Of a DNA stretch of 64,000 nucleotides, positions 44,395-52,947 are shown piece by piece (within the stretch, counting starts at the first letter, position 1; every line of letters begins with the position of its first letter). The DNA comes from DATFDN01 sp963767645 (GTDB lineage Bacteria > Pseudomonadota > Alphaproteobacteria > Acetobacterales > Acetobacteraceae). The translations under genes and the position numbers were made by a program. The stretch covers positions 372,001 through 436,000 of the forward strand of contig CAVYEW010000014.1 of NCBI GenBank assembly GCA_963767645.1, written 5' to 3'. The notes beneath the pieces are model-generated. The model searched no databases. It was not told the DNA's origin and saw only the letters and a list, made by a program, of their open reading frames with translations.

Positions 44395-45084
44395 TTACGT
44401 GAGGGTGCTCACGTCCACGCGCACGCCCGGTCCCATGGTCGAGCTGAGCGCGGCCTTCTGGAGGTAGGTGCCCTTGGCGCCCGCCGGCTTGGCCTTGATG
44501 ATGGCGTCGGCCAGGGCGCGCGCGTTCTCCAGCAGCTGCGCGTCCTCGAAGCTCGCCTTGCCGATGCCGGCATGAATGATGCCCGCCTTCTCGGCGCGGA
44601 ACTCGACTTGCCCGCCCTTCGCCGCCGCGACGGCGCCGCGCACATCCATCGTCACCGTCCCCAGACGGGGATTCGGCATCAGCCCGCGCGGGCCGAGAAT
44701 TTTTCCCAGCCGGCCGACAATGCCCATCATGTCGGGGGTGGCGATGCAGCGGTCGAAAGCGATCTCGCCCGCCTGCACCTTCTCGGCGAGGTCCTCGGCC
44801 CCCACCACGTCGGCGCCGGCGGCCTGCGCCTCCTCGGCCTTGGGACCGCGCGCGAACACGCCGACCCGCACCGTCTTGCCGGTGCCGTTCGGCAGGCTGA
44901 TCAGCCCGCGCACCATCTGGTCGGCATGGCGCGGATCGATGCCGAGATTCATCGACATCTCGATCGTCTCGTCGAACTTCGCGCGCGCGTTCTGCTTCAC
45001 CAGCCCGATCGCGTCGTCCAGCTTGTAGGACTTGGCGTGATCAACGGCGGCCGCGGCGGCCTTCAGCCGTTTGCCCTGCTTCAT
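44395..45084 (-). CDS. rplA: 50S ribosomal protein L1
   Basis: A 229-residue two-domain 23S rRNA-binding protein at the L1 stalk. Typical blocks are KFDETIEMSMNLGIDPRHADQMVRG, LPNGTGKTVRVGVFA, LGPRGLMPNPRLGTV and the C-terminal GTYLQKAALSSTMGPGVRVD. It starts 3 nt after the rplK stop; in other bacteria L1 autoregulates this pair. Confidence 0.97.
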   Translation of the reverse strand: MKQGKRLKAAAAAVDHAKSYKLDDAIGLVKQNARAKFDETIEMSMNLGIDPRHADQMVRGLISLPNGTGKTVRVGVFARGPKAEEAQAAGADVVGAEDLAEKVQAGEIAFDRCIATPDMMGIVGRLGKILGPRGLMPNPRLGTVTMDVRGAVAAAKGGQVEFRAEKAGIIHAGIGKASFEDAQLLENARALADAIIKAKPAGAKGTYLQKAALSSTMGPGVRVDVSTLT

Positions 45085-45087
45085 GGC

Positions 45088-45522
45088 TCAGCCCTCCACC
45101 ACGGTCATGCCCATGGAACGGGCGGAGCCGGCCAGCATCCGCACCGCCGCCTCGACATCGGTGGCGTTCATGTCCTTCATCTTCTGCGCCGCGATCTCGC
45201 GGAGCTGGCCCATGGTCACGCTGCCGACCGAGCCACCCTTGCCGGGCGCGGTGGCGCCCTTGTCCAGGCCCGCCGCCTTCTTCAGGAAATAGGTGTTGGG
45301 CGGGGTCTTGGTGATGTAGGTGTAGGTGCGGTCGGCATAGGCGGTGATGACCACCGGCACCGGCATCCCCGGCTCCATGGTCTGGGTGGCCGCATTGAAG
45401 TCCTTGACGAACTGCATGATGTTCAGGCCGCGCTGGCCGAGCGCGGGACCGACCGGCGGCGAGGGGGTCGCCTTGCCGGCGGGAATCTGCAGCTTGATGT
45501 AGCCGACGATCTTCTTTGCCAT
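45088..45522 (-). CDS. rplK: 50S ribosomal protein L11
   Basis: A 144-residue protein of the GTPase-associated centre. It starts MAKKIVGYIKLQIPAGKATPSPPVGPALGQRGLNIMQF, with a C-terminal rRNA-binding domain (GSVTMGQLREIAAQKMKDMNATDVEAAVRMLAGSARSMG). ATG 45522 gives the normal length; the frame is open another 64 codons upstream without family similarity. It is the first gene of the rplK-rpoC cluster here. The usual upstream secE-nusG pair is absent and a PIN module stands upstream instead. Confidence 0.97.
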   Translation of the reverse strand: MAKKIVGYIKLQIPAGKATPSPPVGPALGQRGLNIMQFVKDFNAATQTMEPGMPVPVVITAYADRTYTYITKTPPNTYFLKKAAGLDKGATAPGKGGSVGSVTMGQLREIAAQKMKDMNATDVEAAVRMLAGSARSMGMTVVEG

Positions 45523-45719
45523 ATCCCTGGTCCGCCCGATGCCAAGGATCGCGGTGCCGACGGCGCGCGCCGCCACGGACCCCGATGGCCCCCAGGCGAG
45601 CGAAGCCTCCCGCGTTCCGGTGTGAGGCGCGGCATTTAGGCCATGTAGCCGGCCGAGTCCACCCCTCCTAATCCGAGGTCGTGCCTCCGTTCGCCCGTCC
45701 ACAGGGGGTGGCATCAGCC

Positions 45720-45750
45720 TCTATAGGCTATGAACTGTTCGTCACGGTAA
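45720..45750 (-). promoter_or_regulatory. possible promoter for the rplK operon
   Basis: On the minus strand a TATAGA (45725-45720) stands 19 nt after a TTACCG (45750-45745), about 200 nt upstream of rplK. The spacing is long and the -35 match weak, so this is tentative. Some promoter is expected in the 235-nt gap 45523-45757, since no secE-nusG genes precede rplK. I see no other gene-like signal in that gap. Confidence 0.25.
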
Positions 45751-45757
45751 AGGCCGG

Positions 45758-46219
45758 TTAGCGCAAGTGAGAAAAGTTCAAAGTGTCATAGCCCAGCATC
45801 TCAGCCTGGATTGCAAGCTTGCCGTCAGCCGTCAACAAGGTGAAGCGAAATCCATCCTGAGCCAGGGTGCATAGATGGAGTATAACCGCGTCAGTCAAAC
45901 CAAATCGTTGGAACTCCTCACGATGCACACCATGCAAGCTGGGCACGGATATTTCAGATGCGGTCTCAACAAGCTCCTTAAGCTTCGCTTGGATTTTCAA
46001 CCTGGCAGGATTTTTGATCTGCCTGGAGAGGTTGGACAATTCTGCCAGAACATGCGGGAGTAGAACAATATCAGAGAACAATGAGATGGCTTGCCCCAAA
46101 ATGTCGAAATCATTCTCGTTGTAATTAGAAAGATTCTTGTGAATACTGATATATCTCCTATCGGCTGATCCAGCTATCAGCAGAAGCAATAGATTAGCAT
46201 CAATGACCACCGGCCCCAC
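45758..46219 (-). CDS. PIN-domain putative ribonuclease
   Basis: A 153-residue PIN-fold protein. The acidic active-site set is visible: D7 (VVIDANLLLL), E60 (HVLAELSNL), D110 (GLTDAVILHL) and D132 (LLTADGKLA). PIN domains are Mg2+-dependent RNases, often toxins. The GTG start at 46219 shares its G with the TAG stop of the partner gene, so the two are translationally coupled. The DNA is clearly less GC-rich than the flanking genes, which suggests horizontal acquisition. It is longer than most VapC toxins (about 130), and the partner is not a recognisable DNA-binding antitoxin. It lies just upstream of the rplK-rpoC operon, in the same direction. Confidence 0.75.
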   Translation of the reverse strand: MGPVVIDANLLLLLIAGSADRRYISIHKNLSNYNENDFDILGQAISLFSDIVLLPHVLAELSNLSRQIKNPARLKIQAKLKELVETASEISVPSLHGVHREEFQRFGLTDAVILHLCTLAQDGFRFTLLTADGKLAIQAEMLGYDTLNFSHLR

Positions 46220-46515
46220 TATTCGATCGCTTCAAACTTCGGACAATTTTTCATCGACAATACGCGACCCTCGTCAGATATTGCAATGACTTTGTATGAT
46301 CGCCTTAGAGACGACACAGCACCTAAACTTCCCAGGACTTCTTGCGCTCTCGTGCGCGGGGTGTTCCATGGACGTGAGAAGCCGGGGGTGATGTTCCAAC
46401 GCCCCGTCCCTGGATCGTACTCGGTTTCTTCAAGCCCCAGGTTAGTGACCTGCTCGTCCGCAAGAACCTCGTTTATATAATCCTTGGCTACCTTGATTGC
46501 CTCCTTGACGTCCAT
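46219..46515 (-). CDS. hypothetical partner of the PIN-domain protein
   Basis: A 98-residue protein beginning MDVKEAIKVAKDYINEVLADEQ. Residues about 20-95 read as a compact beta-rich domain with GRWNITPGFSRPWN and a YKVIAISDEGRVLSMKN strand pair. A TGGFSRPW...YKV...GRV.SMK pattern is something I associate with small uncharacterised proteins paired with PIN nucleases. No ribbon-helix-helix, AbrB or HTH antitoxin motif is seen, so an antitoxin role is inferred only from coupling to the PIN gene. ATG 46515 has GGAGGACAAATC upstream. AT-richer than its surroundings, like its partner. Confidence 0.65.
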   Translation of the reverse strand: MDVKEAIKVAKDYINEVLADEQVTNLGLEETEYDPGTGRWNITPGFSRPWNTPRTRAQEVLGSLGAVSSLRRSYKVIAISDEGRVLSMKNCPKFEAIE

Positions 46516-46630
46516 GATTTGTCCTCCGAACCTTGAAACAAGGCGTCCCGCGTTTCAGGCTAGGTCCGCGCCTTTCTCTCCGGGTTACGGCGTGCTGGCA
46601 CCTGGATCCCTGCTTTCGCGGGGGTGGCCG

Positions 46631-46852
46631 TCAACTCTGTTCGGCAGAGCCGGGCACTGCTTGAGCGGCGGCCTGAAAGCCCATCTTGGAATGGGTGCCG
46701 TCGCAGAACGGCTTTTTCGTCGAGGCGCCGCAGCGGCAGAGCCAGACCTTGTCCTTGGTGGGCAACACGGTCCCGTTCGTGTCGCGCAGCTCGATCGCGC
46801 CAGTGACCGTGTACGGCCCGTTCGGCGTCGCCTGGATCGTCACGTCGGCCAT
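46631..46852 (-). CDS. CDGSH iron-sulfur domain protein
   Basis: A 73-residue protein with a single CDGSH-type [2Fe-2S] motif: CRCGASTKKPFCDGTH, three Cys and one His cluster ligands. A short beta-rich N-terminus (VTIQATPNGPYTVTGAIELRD) precedes it. The start is ATG 46852, with GGGAGG 8 nt upstream; an ATG two codons earlier is poorer. Such proteins are small electron or cluster carriers. It is divergent from trxB, so both redox genes share the 120-nt region between them. Confidence 0.88.
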   Translation of the reverse strand: MADVTIQATPNGPYTVTGAIELRDTNGTVLPTKDKVWLCRCGASTKKPFCDGTHSKMGFQAAAQAVPGSAEQS

Positions 46853-46972
46853 CAACAATCCTCCCCTGCTATGCGAGCACGCGCCGTAGTGCGAGATACT
46901 GCGGTCCGTAGGGCGCTTGCCCGAGCTTCAACCGGAGCCGATATAACGACGCCAGCGATCGCACGGATAGGG

Positions 46973-47950
46973 ATGATGCCCAAGACCCATCACAGCCGCG
47001 TGCTCATCATCGGCGCCGGTCCGGCCGGATACACCGCCGCCATCTATGCCGCGCGGGCGAGCCTCGCCCCCATGCTGGTCGCCGGCCTGCAGCCGGGCGG
47101 GCAGCTGATGATCACCACCGACGTCGAGAACTATCCCGGCTTCGCCGAGACGGTGCAGGGGCCGTGGCTGATGGAGCAGATGCAGGCGCAGGCCGCCCAT
47201 GTCGGCACCGAGGTAGTCTATGACCTGATCGTGGACGCCGATTTGCGCAGCCGCCCGTTCTGCTGCCGCGGCGATTCGGGCGACCTCTACACCGCCGATG
47301 CGGTCATCCTGGCCACCGGCGCGCAAGCCCGCTGGCTCGGGCTGCCCTCCGAGCAGCGGCTGCAGGGCAAGGGCGTCTCAGCCTGCGCCACCTGCGACGG
47401 CTTCTTCTTCCGCGGCAAGCGGGTCGTGGTGGTAGGCGGCGGCAACACGGCGGTCGAGGAGGCGCTCTATCTCACCCACCACGCCACGAACGTCACCCTG
47501 GTCCACCGCCGGGATGCCCTGCGGGCCGAGAAGATCCTGCAGACGCGCCTGTTCGCGCATCCGAAGATCGCCGTGGTCTGGGACAGCGTGGTGGAGGAGG
47601 TGCTGGGCGCCGGCCGACCGGAGACGGTCACAGGCGTCAGGCTGCGTAACGTCAGGACCGACGCGGTCTCCGATCTCGCCGCCGATGGCCTGTTCGTGGC
47701 GATCGGCCATATCCCGAATACCGCCATCTTCGCCGGCCAGGTCGCGAGCGACGCCGAGGGCTACATCCTGACCGAGCCCGGCAGCACCCGAACCTCCATT
47801 CCCGGCGTGTTCGCCGCGGGCGACGTGCAGGACAAGGTGTTCCGCCAGGCGGTGACGGCGGCCGGGACCGGCTGCATGGCGGCGCTGGAAGCCGAGCGAT
47901 GGCTCGCCGGCCTTCCCGATGCGGTCGAGCCGGTGCTGGCGGTCGCCTGA
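46973..47950 (+). CDS. trxB: thioredoxin-disulfide reductase
   Basis: A 325-residue low-Mr NADPH-dependent flavoenzyme that reduces thioredoxin. FAD binding is VLIIGAGPAGYTAAIYAAR, the redox-active pair is C138-A-T-C141 (SACATCDGFFF), NADPH binding is VVVVGGGNTAVEEALYL, and the C-terminal FAD motif is GVFAAGDVQDKVFRQ. Two adjacent ATGs (46973 and 46976) can start it. The LysR-family gene follows in the same direction. Confidence 0.95.
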   Translation: MMPKTHHSRVLIIGAGPAGYTAAIYAARASLAPMLVAGLQPGGQLMITTDVENYPGFAETVQGPWLMEQMQAQAAHVGTEVVYDLIVDADLRSRPFCCRGDSGDLYTADAVILATGAQARWLGLPSEQRLQGKGVSACATCDGFFFRGKRVVVVGGGNTAVEEALYLTHHATNVTLVHRRDALRAEKILQTRLFAHPKIAVVWDSVVEEVLGAGRPETVTGVRLRNVRTDAVSDLAADGLFVAIGHIPNTAIFAGQVASDAEGYILTEPGSTRTSIPGVFAAGDVQDKVFRQAVTAAGTGCMAALEAERWLAGLPDAVEPVLAVA

Positions 47951-48022
47951 GCCGCCCCTCTCGCCAAAGCGGCCCCGCCGGCTCATATGATCCATGCGTG
48001 CAGCGCATGGACGGGGGCGGCT

Positions 48023-48910
48023 GTGATCGACTGGGACAAGCTGCGGGTGTTTCACGCGGTGGCCGAGGCGGGCAGCTTCACCCATGCGGGGGACACGCTG
48101 AACCTGAGCCAGTCGGCGGTCTCGCGCCAGATCTCGGCGCTTGAGGAGGCGCTGCAGGTCCCGCTGTTCCATCGCCATGCGCGGGGCCTGATCCTCACTG
48201 AGCAGGGCGAGAAGCTCAACCACACGGTGCGCGAGGTGTTCGCCAAGCTGGCCATGACCGAGGCGCTGCTGACCGAGAGCAAGGACAAGCCGGCGGGACG
48301 GCTCAAGCTCACCACCACGGCCGGGTTCGGCGCGATGTGGCTGGCGCCCCGGCTCGGCCAGTTCCTCGAGATGTACCCGGACGTCTCGGTCTCGCTGCTG
48401 CTCGACGACATGGACCTCGATCTGGCGATGCGCGAGGCGGATGTGGCGATCCGCATGCACCCGCCGCGCCAGCCCGACCTGATCCAGCGGCACCTGATGG
48501 AGATCCACTGGCACGTCTGCGCCGCGCCCGATTACCTGAAGGACCATGGCGTCCCGCAGCGTGCGGAGGATCTGGACGCGCACCGGCTGATCCTGTTCGG
48601 CGACTATCACCCGCCCGTCCCGGACATCAACTGGCTGGCGGAGATCGGTCGCCGTCCGGGAAGCCCCCGCCGGGCGATGCTGGAGGTGAACAGCACCCAC
48701 GCCATGCTGCTCGGCATCCGCGCCGGCATCGGCATCGGCGCGCTGCCGGATTTCGTGCTGGCGGAGAACACCGATCTGGTGCAGGTCCTGCCCGAACTGA
48801 AGGCGCCGAAGGTAGAGGTGTTCTTCGTCTATCCCGAGGAGCTGAAGCACTCCAAGCGGGTCGCGGTGTTCCGCGACTTCCTGCTGGCGCGGCTGGCGGA
48901 GCTGCACTGA
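48023..48910 (+). CDS. LysR-family transcriptional regulator
   Basis: A 295-residue regulator from GTG 48023 (VIDWDKLRVFHAVAEAG), preceded by GGGGGCGG; an upstream ATG would add 12 unrelated residues. The N-terminal winged HTH is AGSFTHAGDTLNLSQSAVSRQISALEEALQVPLFHRHARGL. The effector-binding domain starts about residue 92 (GRLKLTTTAGFGAMWLAPRL). It lies 72 nt behind trxB, an order I recall from related alphaproteobacteria, and may regulate that redox gene or a distant target. The effector is unknown. Confidence 0.92.
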   Translation: MIDWDKLRVFHAVAEAGSFTHAGDTLNLSQSAVSRQISALEEALQVPLFHRHARGLILTEQGEKLNHTVREVFAKLAMTEALLTESKDKPAGRLKLTTTAGFGAMWLAPRLGQFLEMYPDVSVSLLLDDMDLDLAMREADVAIRMHPPRQPDLIQRHLMEIHWHVCAAPDYLKDHGVPQRAEDLDAHRLILFGDYHPPVPDINWLAEIGRRPGSPRRAMLEVNSTHAMLLGIRAGIGIGALPDFVLAENTDLVQVLPELKAPKVEVFFVYPEELKHSKRVAVFRDFLLARLAELH

Positions 48911-49009
48911 AGCGCCGAGGGCGGCGGCAGGCGCCGCCACACCATCGGGCTTATCCCGAGCAGCCACATCTCCCGTCCGGAGTGGACGGGGGTTGGGTCC
49001 TCTCCTTCT

Positions 49010-49654
49010 TCAGGGGGCGTCGCCCGACGATTGCGTGCTGGACCACTGAGCCGGGGCTTCGCAGACGAAGTTTGCAGCATCCTCGATGCTGCCGCTTCCG
49101 CTGTAGCGTGCCTGCATCGGATAGGCACAGAGCGGCCGCATCCGCCCCGGCCAGGGCGTGCCGGCGGGTGCGGTTGCGCTGATACTGTCTGGCGCGATTC
49201 CCTTCTCGACCCAGTTCACCAGCGTGGTGAACGGCGAGAAGGAGCTGAAGACATAAGCCGCCAGTTGGTCCACCGGGACCGGAACCGGCGGCGTGATAAA
49301 GACCAGGGGCAGCGATCCTCAGCCCAATGTCAGGTTCAGGGCATTGTTGACGAGCGGCTGGCCGGGCTGCGCCGGGGTTCCGAGACTCCAGAGGCGAAGC
49401 GAGGTTGGCCCGGTGATGCCGGCCCCACCCCTGTCCCCTCCCGCAAGGGGAGGGGGACGTGGTAGGCGACTCCCCCTCCCCTTGCGGGAGGGGGCCGGGG
49501 GGAGGGATACGCCGGCGGTGCAGTTTCCCGCCGCCCGCGCCGGCATCGAGCCCAGCCTCGAGCTGGCCAGAACGATCGGCAGCACAAGAGCGCTGCCGCG
49601 CCCGGCCGCTCTGATAGGCGGCCAAGGCAGGTGGGTCGTCCTGTCGTCTTGCAT
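49010..49654 (-). pseudogene. decayed secreted esterase (tannase/feruloyl-esterase-like) carrying a family A repeat
   Basis: ATG 49654 has a good GGGAGG site and opens a signal-peptide-like N-terminus ending ARAAGNCTAGV. The frame then runs through a family A repeat (about 49518-49425), meets an in-frame TGA at 49319, and reopens as TTLVNWVEKGIAPDSISA, then RMRPLCAYPMQARYSGSGSIEDAANFVC. The last part matches the C-terminal end of tannase/feruloyl esterase proteins from memory. The catalytic middle, hundreds of residues, is missing. It would have been the last gene of the hydrolase-dehydrogenase operon, 68 nt after the alpha/beta hydrolase. Family assignment is moderate. Confidence 0.5.
49425..49518. 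repeat. family A palindromic repeat (copy 3)
   Basis: It is close to the reverse complement of copy 1, including the middle spacer gacgtggtaggcgactcc and the outer tacgccggcgg, but without the gccgtttcac ends. It is embedded in the remnant of a secreted esterase gene, separating its signal peptide from its C-terminal fragment. Confidence 0.8.
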
Positions 49655-49722
49655 GTCATCCTCCCTCGTTTCTGGTCGCCGTCCGAGTTGCTGGCGGCAT
49701 GCAACACGGTCATCCCTGTCCG

Positions 49723-51766
49723 TCAGCGTCGCACGCTGCTGGCCTGCGCCGCCTCGATGTAGCGGCTTGCGTCCTCGTCCAGCAGCAGGCCTTGGTCGCG
49801 CAGCGCGGTCGTCGCCCTGGTCACGGCCGCGACATAGCTCGCGTGGTCGGGATAGCGCTCCTCCAGCGACGGACGGGGATCGCCGCGCGCAAGGCGCTCG
49901 GCTCTGGTCGCAGCAAACGGAAGATACATGCCGGCGTGGTCGCACCCCTCCTCGGGCGGGTTCCGGCGCAGGTTCCAGCCCGTATAGGTCGCGGTCGGGG
50001 CGGCGATGTCGGGCAGGCGAATGCCGGCCACGGTGTTGCCGTCGGCATCGGCCTTCGGCACCACCACAGGATAGGGCGAGCCGAGCAGGGTGGGCGGCCA
50101 TGTCGTGGTGATGCCACGCGCCGCATCGGGACCAAAATCCAACAGGTCGCCGGTGTGCATCCGGGCGTTGTAGATCACGCCCGGGATGCGGGGGAATCCG
50201 GTATCCTGCTGCGCCGGGCTGGTAAGCGTCCCGTCGGCGTGGCGCGGCAGGCGGCTGGGCGGCGGTTCCGCGCCCGATGTGACCCATCTGTCGAGAGCGA
50301 CCAGCAAGGCACGCATCACGGCATTGGCGACGAGCGGGTTGCGGTCCTGCTGGCAGATGCCGGGACCGGAGGAAGGAATGCCGTCGCCGTGAGGCAGGCT
50401 GGCGAGCAGGTATTGGCGCAGCCCCGGCATCTCGGGCAGGTCGTTGCCCTCGGTGTCAGTGTGCAGGACCGCGCCGTCCTTGGACCAGGTACTCGTTGTC
50501 GGAGTTCACCTCGATGATCTTCGGGCACGTATCCGTGGCAGCGCAGCGCCGCATCAGCCCGTCGGTCCGGCCGGTCACGGTGTCGGTCGTGATCTGGTAG
50601 GCGAACGGGAACCCGAACTCGGGATACCAGCGCGCGATGTGCTCGCGATGCGTGCGGAAGGGCTGGGCGAACCGGTAGTTCAGATAAGGGCCGCTGCCGC
50701 CACCCACCCAGTTCAGCACGCCGTCGAACACCTTCCGGCGGGAGCCCGGCTCGGTCTGGCCGGTGCCATCATCGTCCTCGTTGAAGCCGAGGCCGACGAA
50801 CTCCCGCATGAATTGGCAGGGCTGCGACACGCAATTCGTGTACGCCCCGTGCAACTGCCCCGCGAGCGGGTTCGGATGGCCCTGATCGTCGGCGGCGCGG
50901 TAGCGGAGGAACGAGGCAAAGTCGCGCACCGAGGCATAGCCCAGCCCCGCCACTTTCGGGTCCTTGGCGGGATAGATCAGCTCATAGAGCCTGCCGGCGG
51001 TGAACTTGGTGCCTTCCGGCAACAGGCTGATCGCGCGGCCGGCGGGATCGTAGCGCCACTGGCCGGCCGGGACCGGGATCGGCTTGTCCATCTCCTGCGC
51101 CCGCACGGTAAGCTGCGCCTTGCTCGTGTCGAGGCTGGCGGCGGGATAGCTCAGCACGCCCTTGTCGACGTTGGGGCTGTCGATGACGAACTCTTCCAGG
51201 CTGGGACCCACGATCTCCGAGCCGTCCGGGTTCCGCGCCACCGGCGCGTCGAGCAGGAACGGGCCGCCGCGAGCAAGGGGATTGAGGCTGGAGACCGGGT
51301 CCCATCCGCTGAAGGCGAGCGTATAGCCCTCGCGCATCATGAAGCCGTTGCCGGCATCGGCTGCGCTGGTCGGGTCGCTGGTATTGGCCTTGGCGTCGTT
51401 CAGCAGGCCGAAGCTCAGGATGCCGCCCCGATTATTTATTTCCATTAGCAGCCGGTGATTCCCGCGACCGGGATCGACCGGACGGATGATCATGATGTTG
51501 GCCGAGTATTCCACCCTCCCGCGCGCGTTCCTCGGCGCCAGCGCGATGTCGGTGATGCCGGCGTCGAGCGGGTCGGCGGGATCGACCTCGCCCTCGATCC
51601 GGCCGGTCAGCTTCTCATAGCGGCCGACGCTGCCGAACGATGTCCCGCCAAAGGCGGGAGACTGGCGTCCGGTGATCTCAATTCGGGTGATCCGGGCCGC
51701 AGCCGGTGCGGCTGTCCAGGCAAAGCAGACAAAAGCGCCGAGCCACGCGCCAGCGCTTCGCCTCAC
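49723..51766 (-). CDS. secreted alpha/beta hydrolase domain protein (Abhydrolase_10-like; one frameshift)
   Basis: With one extra base removed near 50488 it encodes about 680 residues. A signal peptide (VRRSAGAWLGAFVCFAWTAAPAAA) precedes ARITRIEITGRQSPAFGGTSFG, SVGRYEKLTGRIEGEVDP and later RRKVFDGVLNWVGGGSGPYLNYRFAQP, all typical of a large family of exported hydrolases. The nucleophile region, often GYSQSGRF, here reads CVSQPCQFM: the Ser is kept but both glycines are replaced by or beside cysteines. GTG 51766 overlaps the preceding dehydrogenase stop by 4 nt. At the slip, VNSDNEY continues in the other frame as WSKDGAVLHTDTEGNDLPE. Substrate unknown; probably an ester or lactone. Confidence 0.78.
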
Positions 51767-52941
51767 CAGGCCGCGTCCAACAATCGCCGGACTGTGCCTG
51801 GACCCTCGATCCTGCGCGGATTGGTATGCACCCAGCGGTCGTGCATCGATTCCTCGGCGATGCGGTCGAGCTGGTCCTCGCGCACGCCCAGGTCGCGCAG
51901 CCGCCCCGGCAGGCCAAGTGCCGCGATCAGCTCGGCGACCACGTCGCCGGCCGCCCGTCCGGGCTGGCCGAGCGCCTCGCTGACCCAGGCCTGGCGATCG
52001 GCGTTCACCTCTTCGTTGTAGCGCAGCACCACGGGCAGCATGACGCACGACGTGTAGCCGTGCGGGACGCCGGCGGTGCCGCCGAGAACGTGGCCGATCC
52101 CGTGGCTCGCCCCCTTCGGCACGCCGTTCTGTGAGCCGATCATCGACATCCAGGCGCCGAGCTGGCAGGCGAGACGCGCCTCGATGTCGGCCGGGTCTTG
52201 CTTTACCGCACGCAGGCCATGACCGAGCAGACGGAGCGCGTGCAGGGAGGCGCCGTCCGAGAAGGGCTGGGCCTGCGGCGAGCACACGTCCTCGACCGCG
52301 TGATCGACGGCGCGGATGCCGGTGGAGAGGAACAGCCACTCCGGGGTGAAGCGGGTCAGCGCGGGATCGAGGATCACGCTGCGCGGCACCATCAGAGGGT
52401 GCCCGTAGCTCTGTTTCACCTGCCGCGCGGTATCGGTGCAGCCGGCAAACCAGGAGTACTCGCCGGCCGACAGCGTGGTGGGAATCGCCACGGCGCGCAC
52501 GCCGGGCGGGGCGGTAGGGGGCCGGCGCGTGCTGCCGTCCGGCGCGATGCTGGCCGCGAAGGCGTCGAGCTGCGCCGCCTCGGTGACGTCGTTGCCGAGG
52601 CAGAGCCCCACCATCTTGGCCGCATCCGTGACCGACCCGCCCCCCGCCGTCACCAGCAGATCGGCCTTGGCCGCGCGCGCCTCGTTCGCCGCGGCAACCA
52701 CGTCGGCCCGCGGCGTGTGTGCGCCGATGCCGGAATAGACCCCGGCCAGGCGGTTGCCGAGGACGGTCCGCACGCGCTCCAGCGTGTCGGTCTGGCGCGC
52801 CAGCGTGCCGGAGGCGAGGACGAAGACCGCGCGCGCCTCGAGGCGGTCCATTTCGGCGGCCAGCGCCTCGGGGAAGGGCGTGCCGTAGATGACGCGGTCG
52901 GTGTCGGGCGTGCGATAGATGCCGGGCTTCATGGCGCTCAC
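51763..52941 (-). CDS. iron-containing alcohol dehydrogenase / maleylacetate reductase-like
   Basis: A 392-residue group III (iron-dependent) alcohol dehydrogenase. An N-terminal Rossmann-like domain carries VTAGGGSVTDAAKMVGLCLG (NAD(P) GGGS motif). The metal ligands are in AVDHAVEDVCSP and GASHGIGHVLGG, with Asp and His residues for Fe2+ or Zn2+. The branch with ETPTLSAGE-like sequence (IPTTLSAGEYSWFAG) recalls maleylacetate reductases. It sits in the middle of the three-gene operon between the DUF1932 dehydrogenase (6 nt) and the hydrolase (4-nt overlap), fitting a catabolic pathway: hydrolysis followed by two redox steps. Confidence 0.9.
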   Translation of the reverse strand: MSAMKPGIYRTPDTDRVIYGTPFPEALAAEMDRLEARAVFVLASGTLARQTDTLERVRTVLGNRLAGVYSGIGAHTPRADVVAAANEARAAKADLLVTAGGGSVTDAAKMVGLCLGNDVTEAAQLDAFAASIAPDGSTRRPPTAPPGVRAVAIPTTLSAGEYSWFAGCTDTARQVKQSYGHPLMVPRSVILDPALTRFTPEWLFLSTGIRAVDHAVEDVCSPQAQPFSDGASLHALRLLGHGLRAVKQDPADIEARLACQLGAWMSMIGSQNGVPKGASHGIGHVLGGTAGVPHGYTSCVMLPVVLRYNEEVNADRQAWVSEALGQPGRAAGDVVAELIAALGLPGRLRDLGVREDQLDRIAEESMHDRWVHTNPRRIEGPGTVRRLLDAAW

Positions 52942-52947
52942 CGGGGA

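Noticed and set aside
45523..45757. tRNA or small gene between rplK and the PIN module
   Set aside because: I looked for a T-arm GGTTC-A/G-A pattern and acceptor pairing, and for a start with a ribosome site, on both strands; none was convincing.
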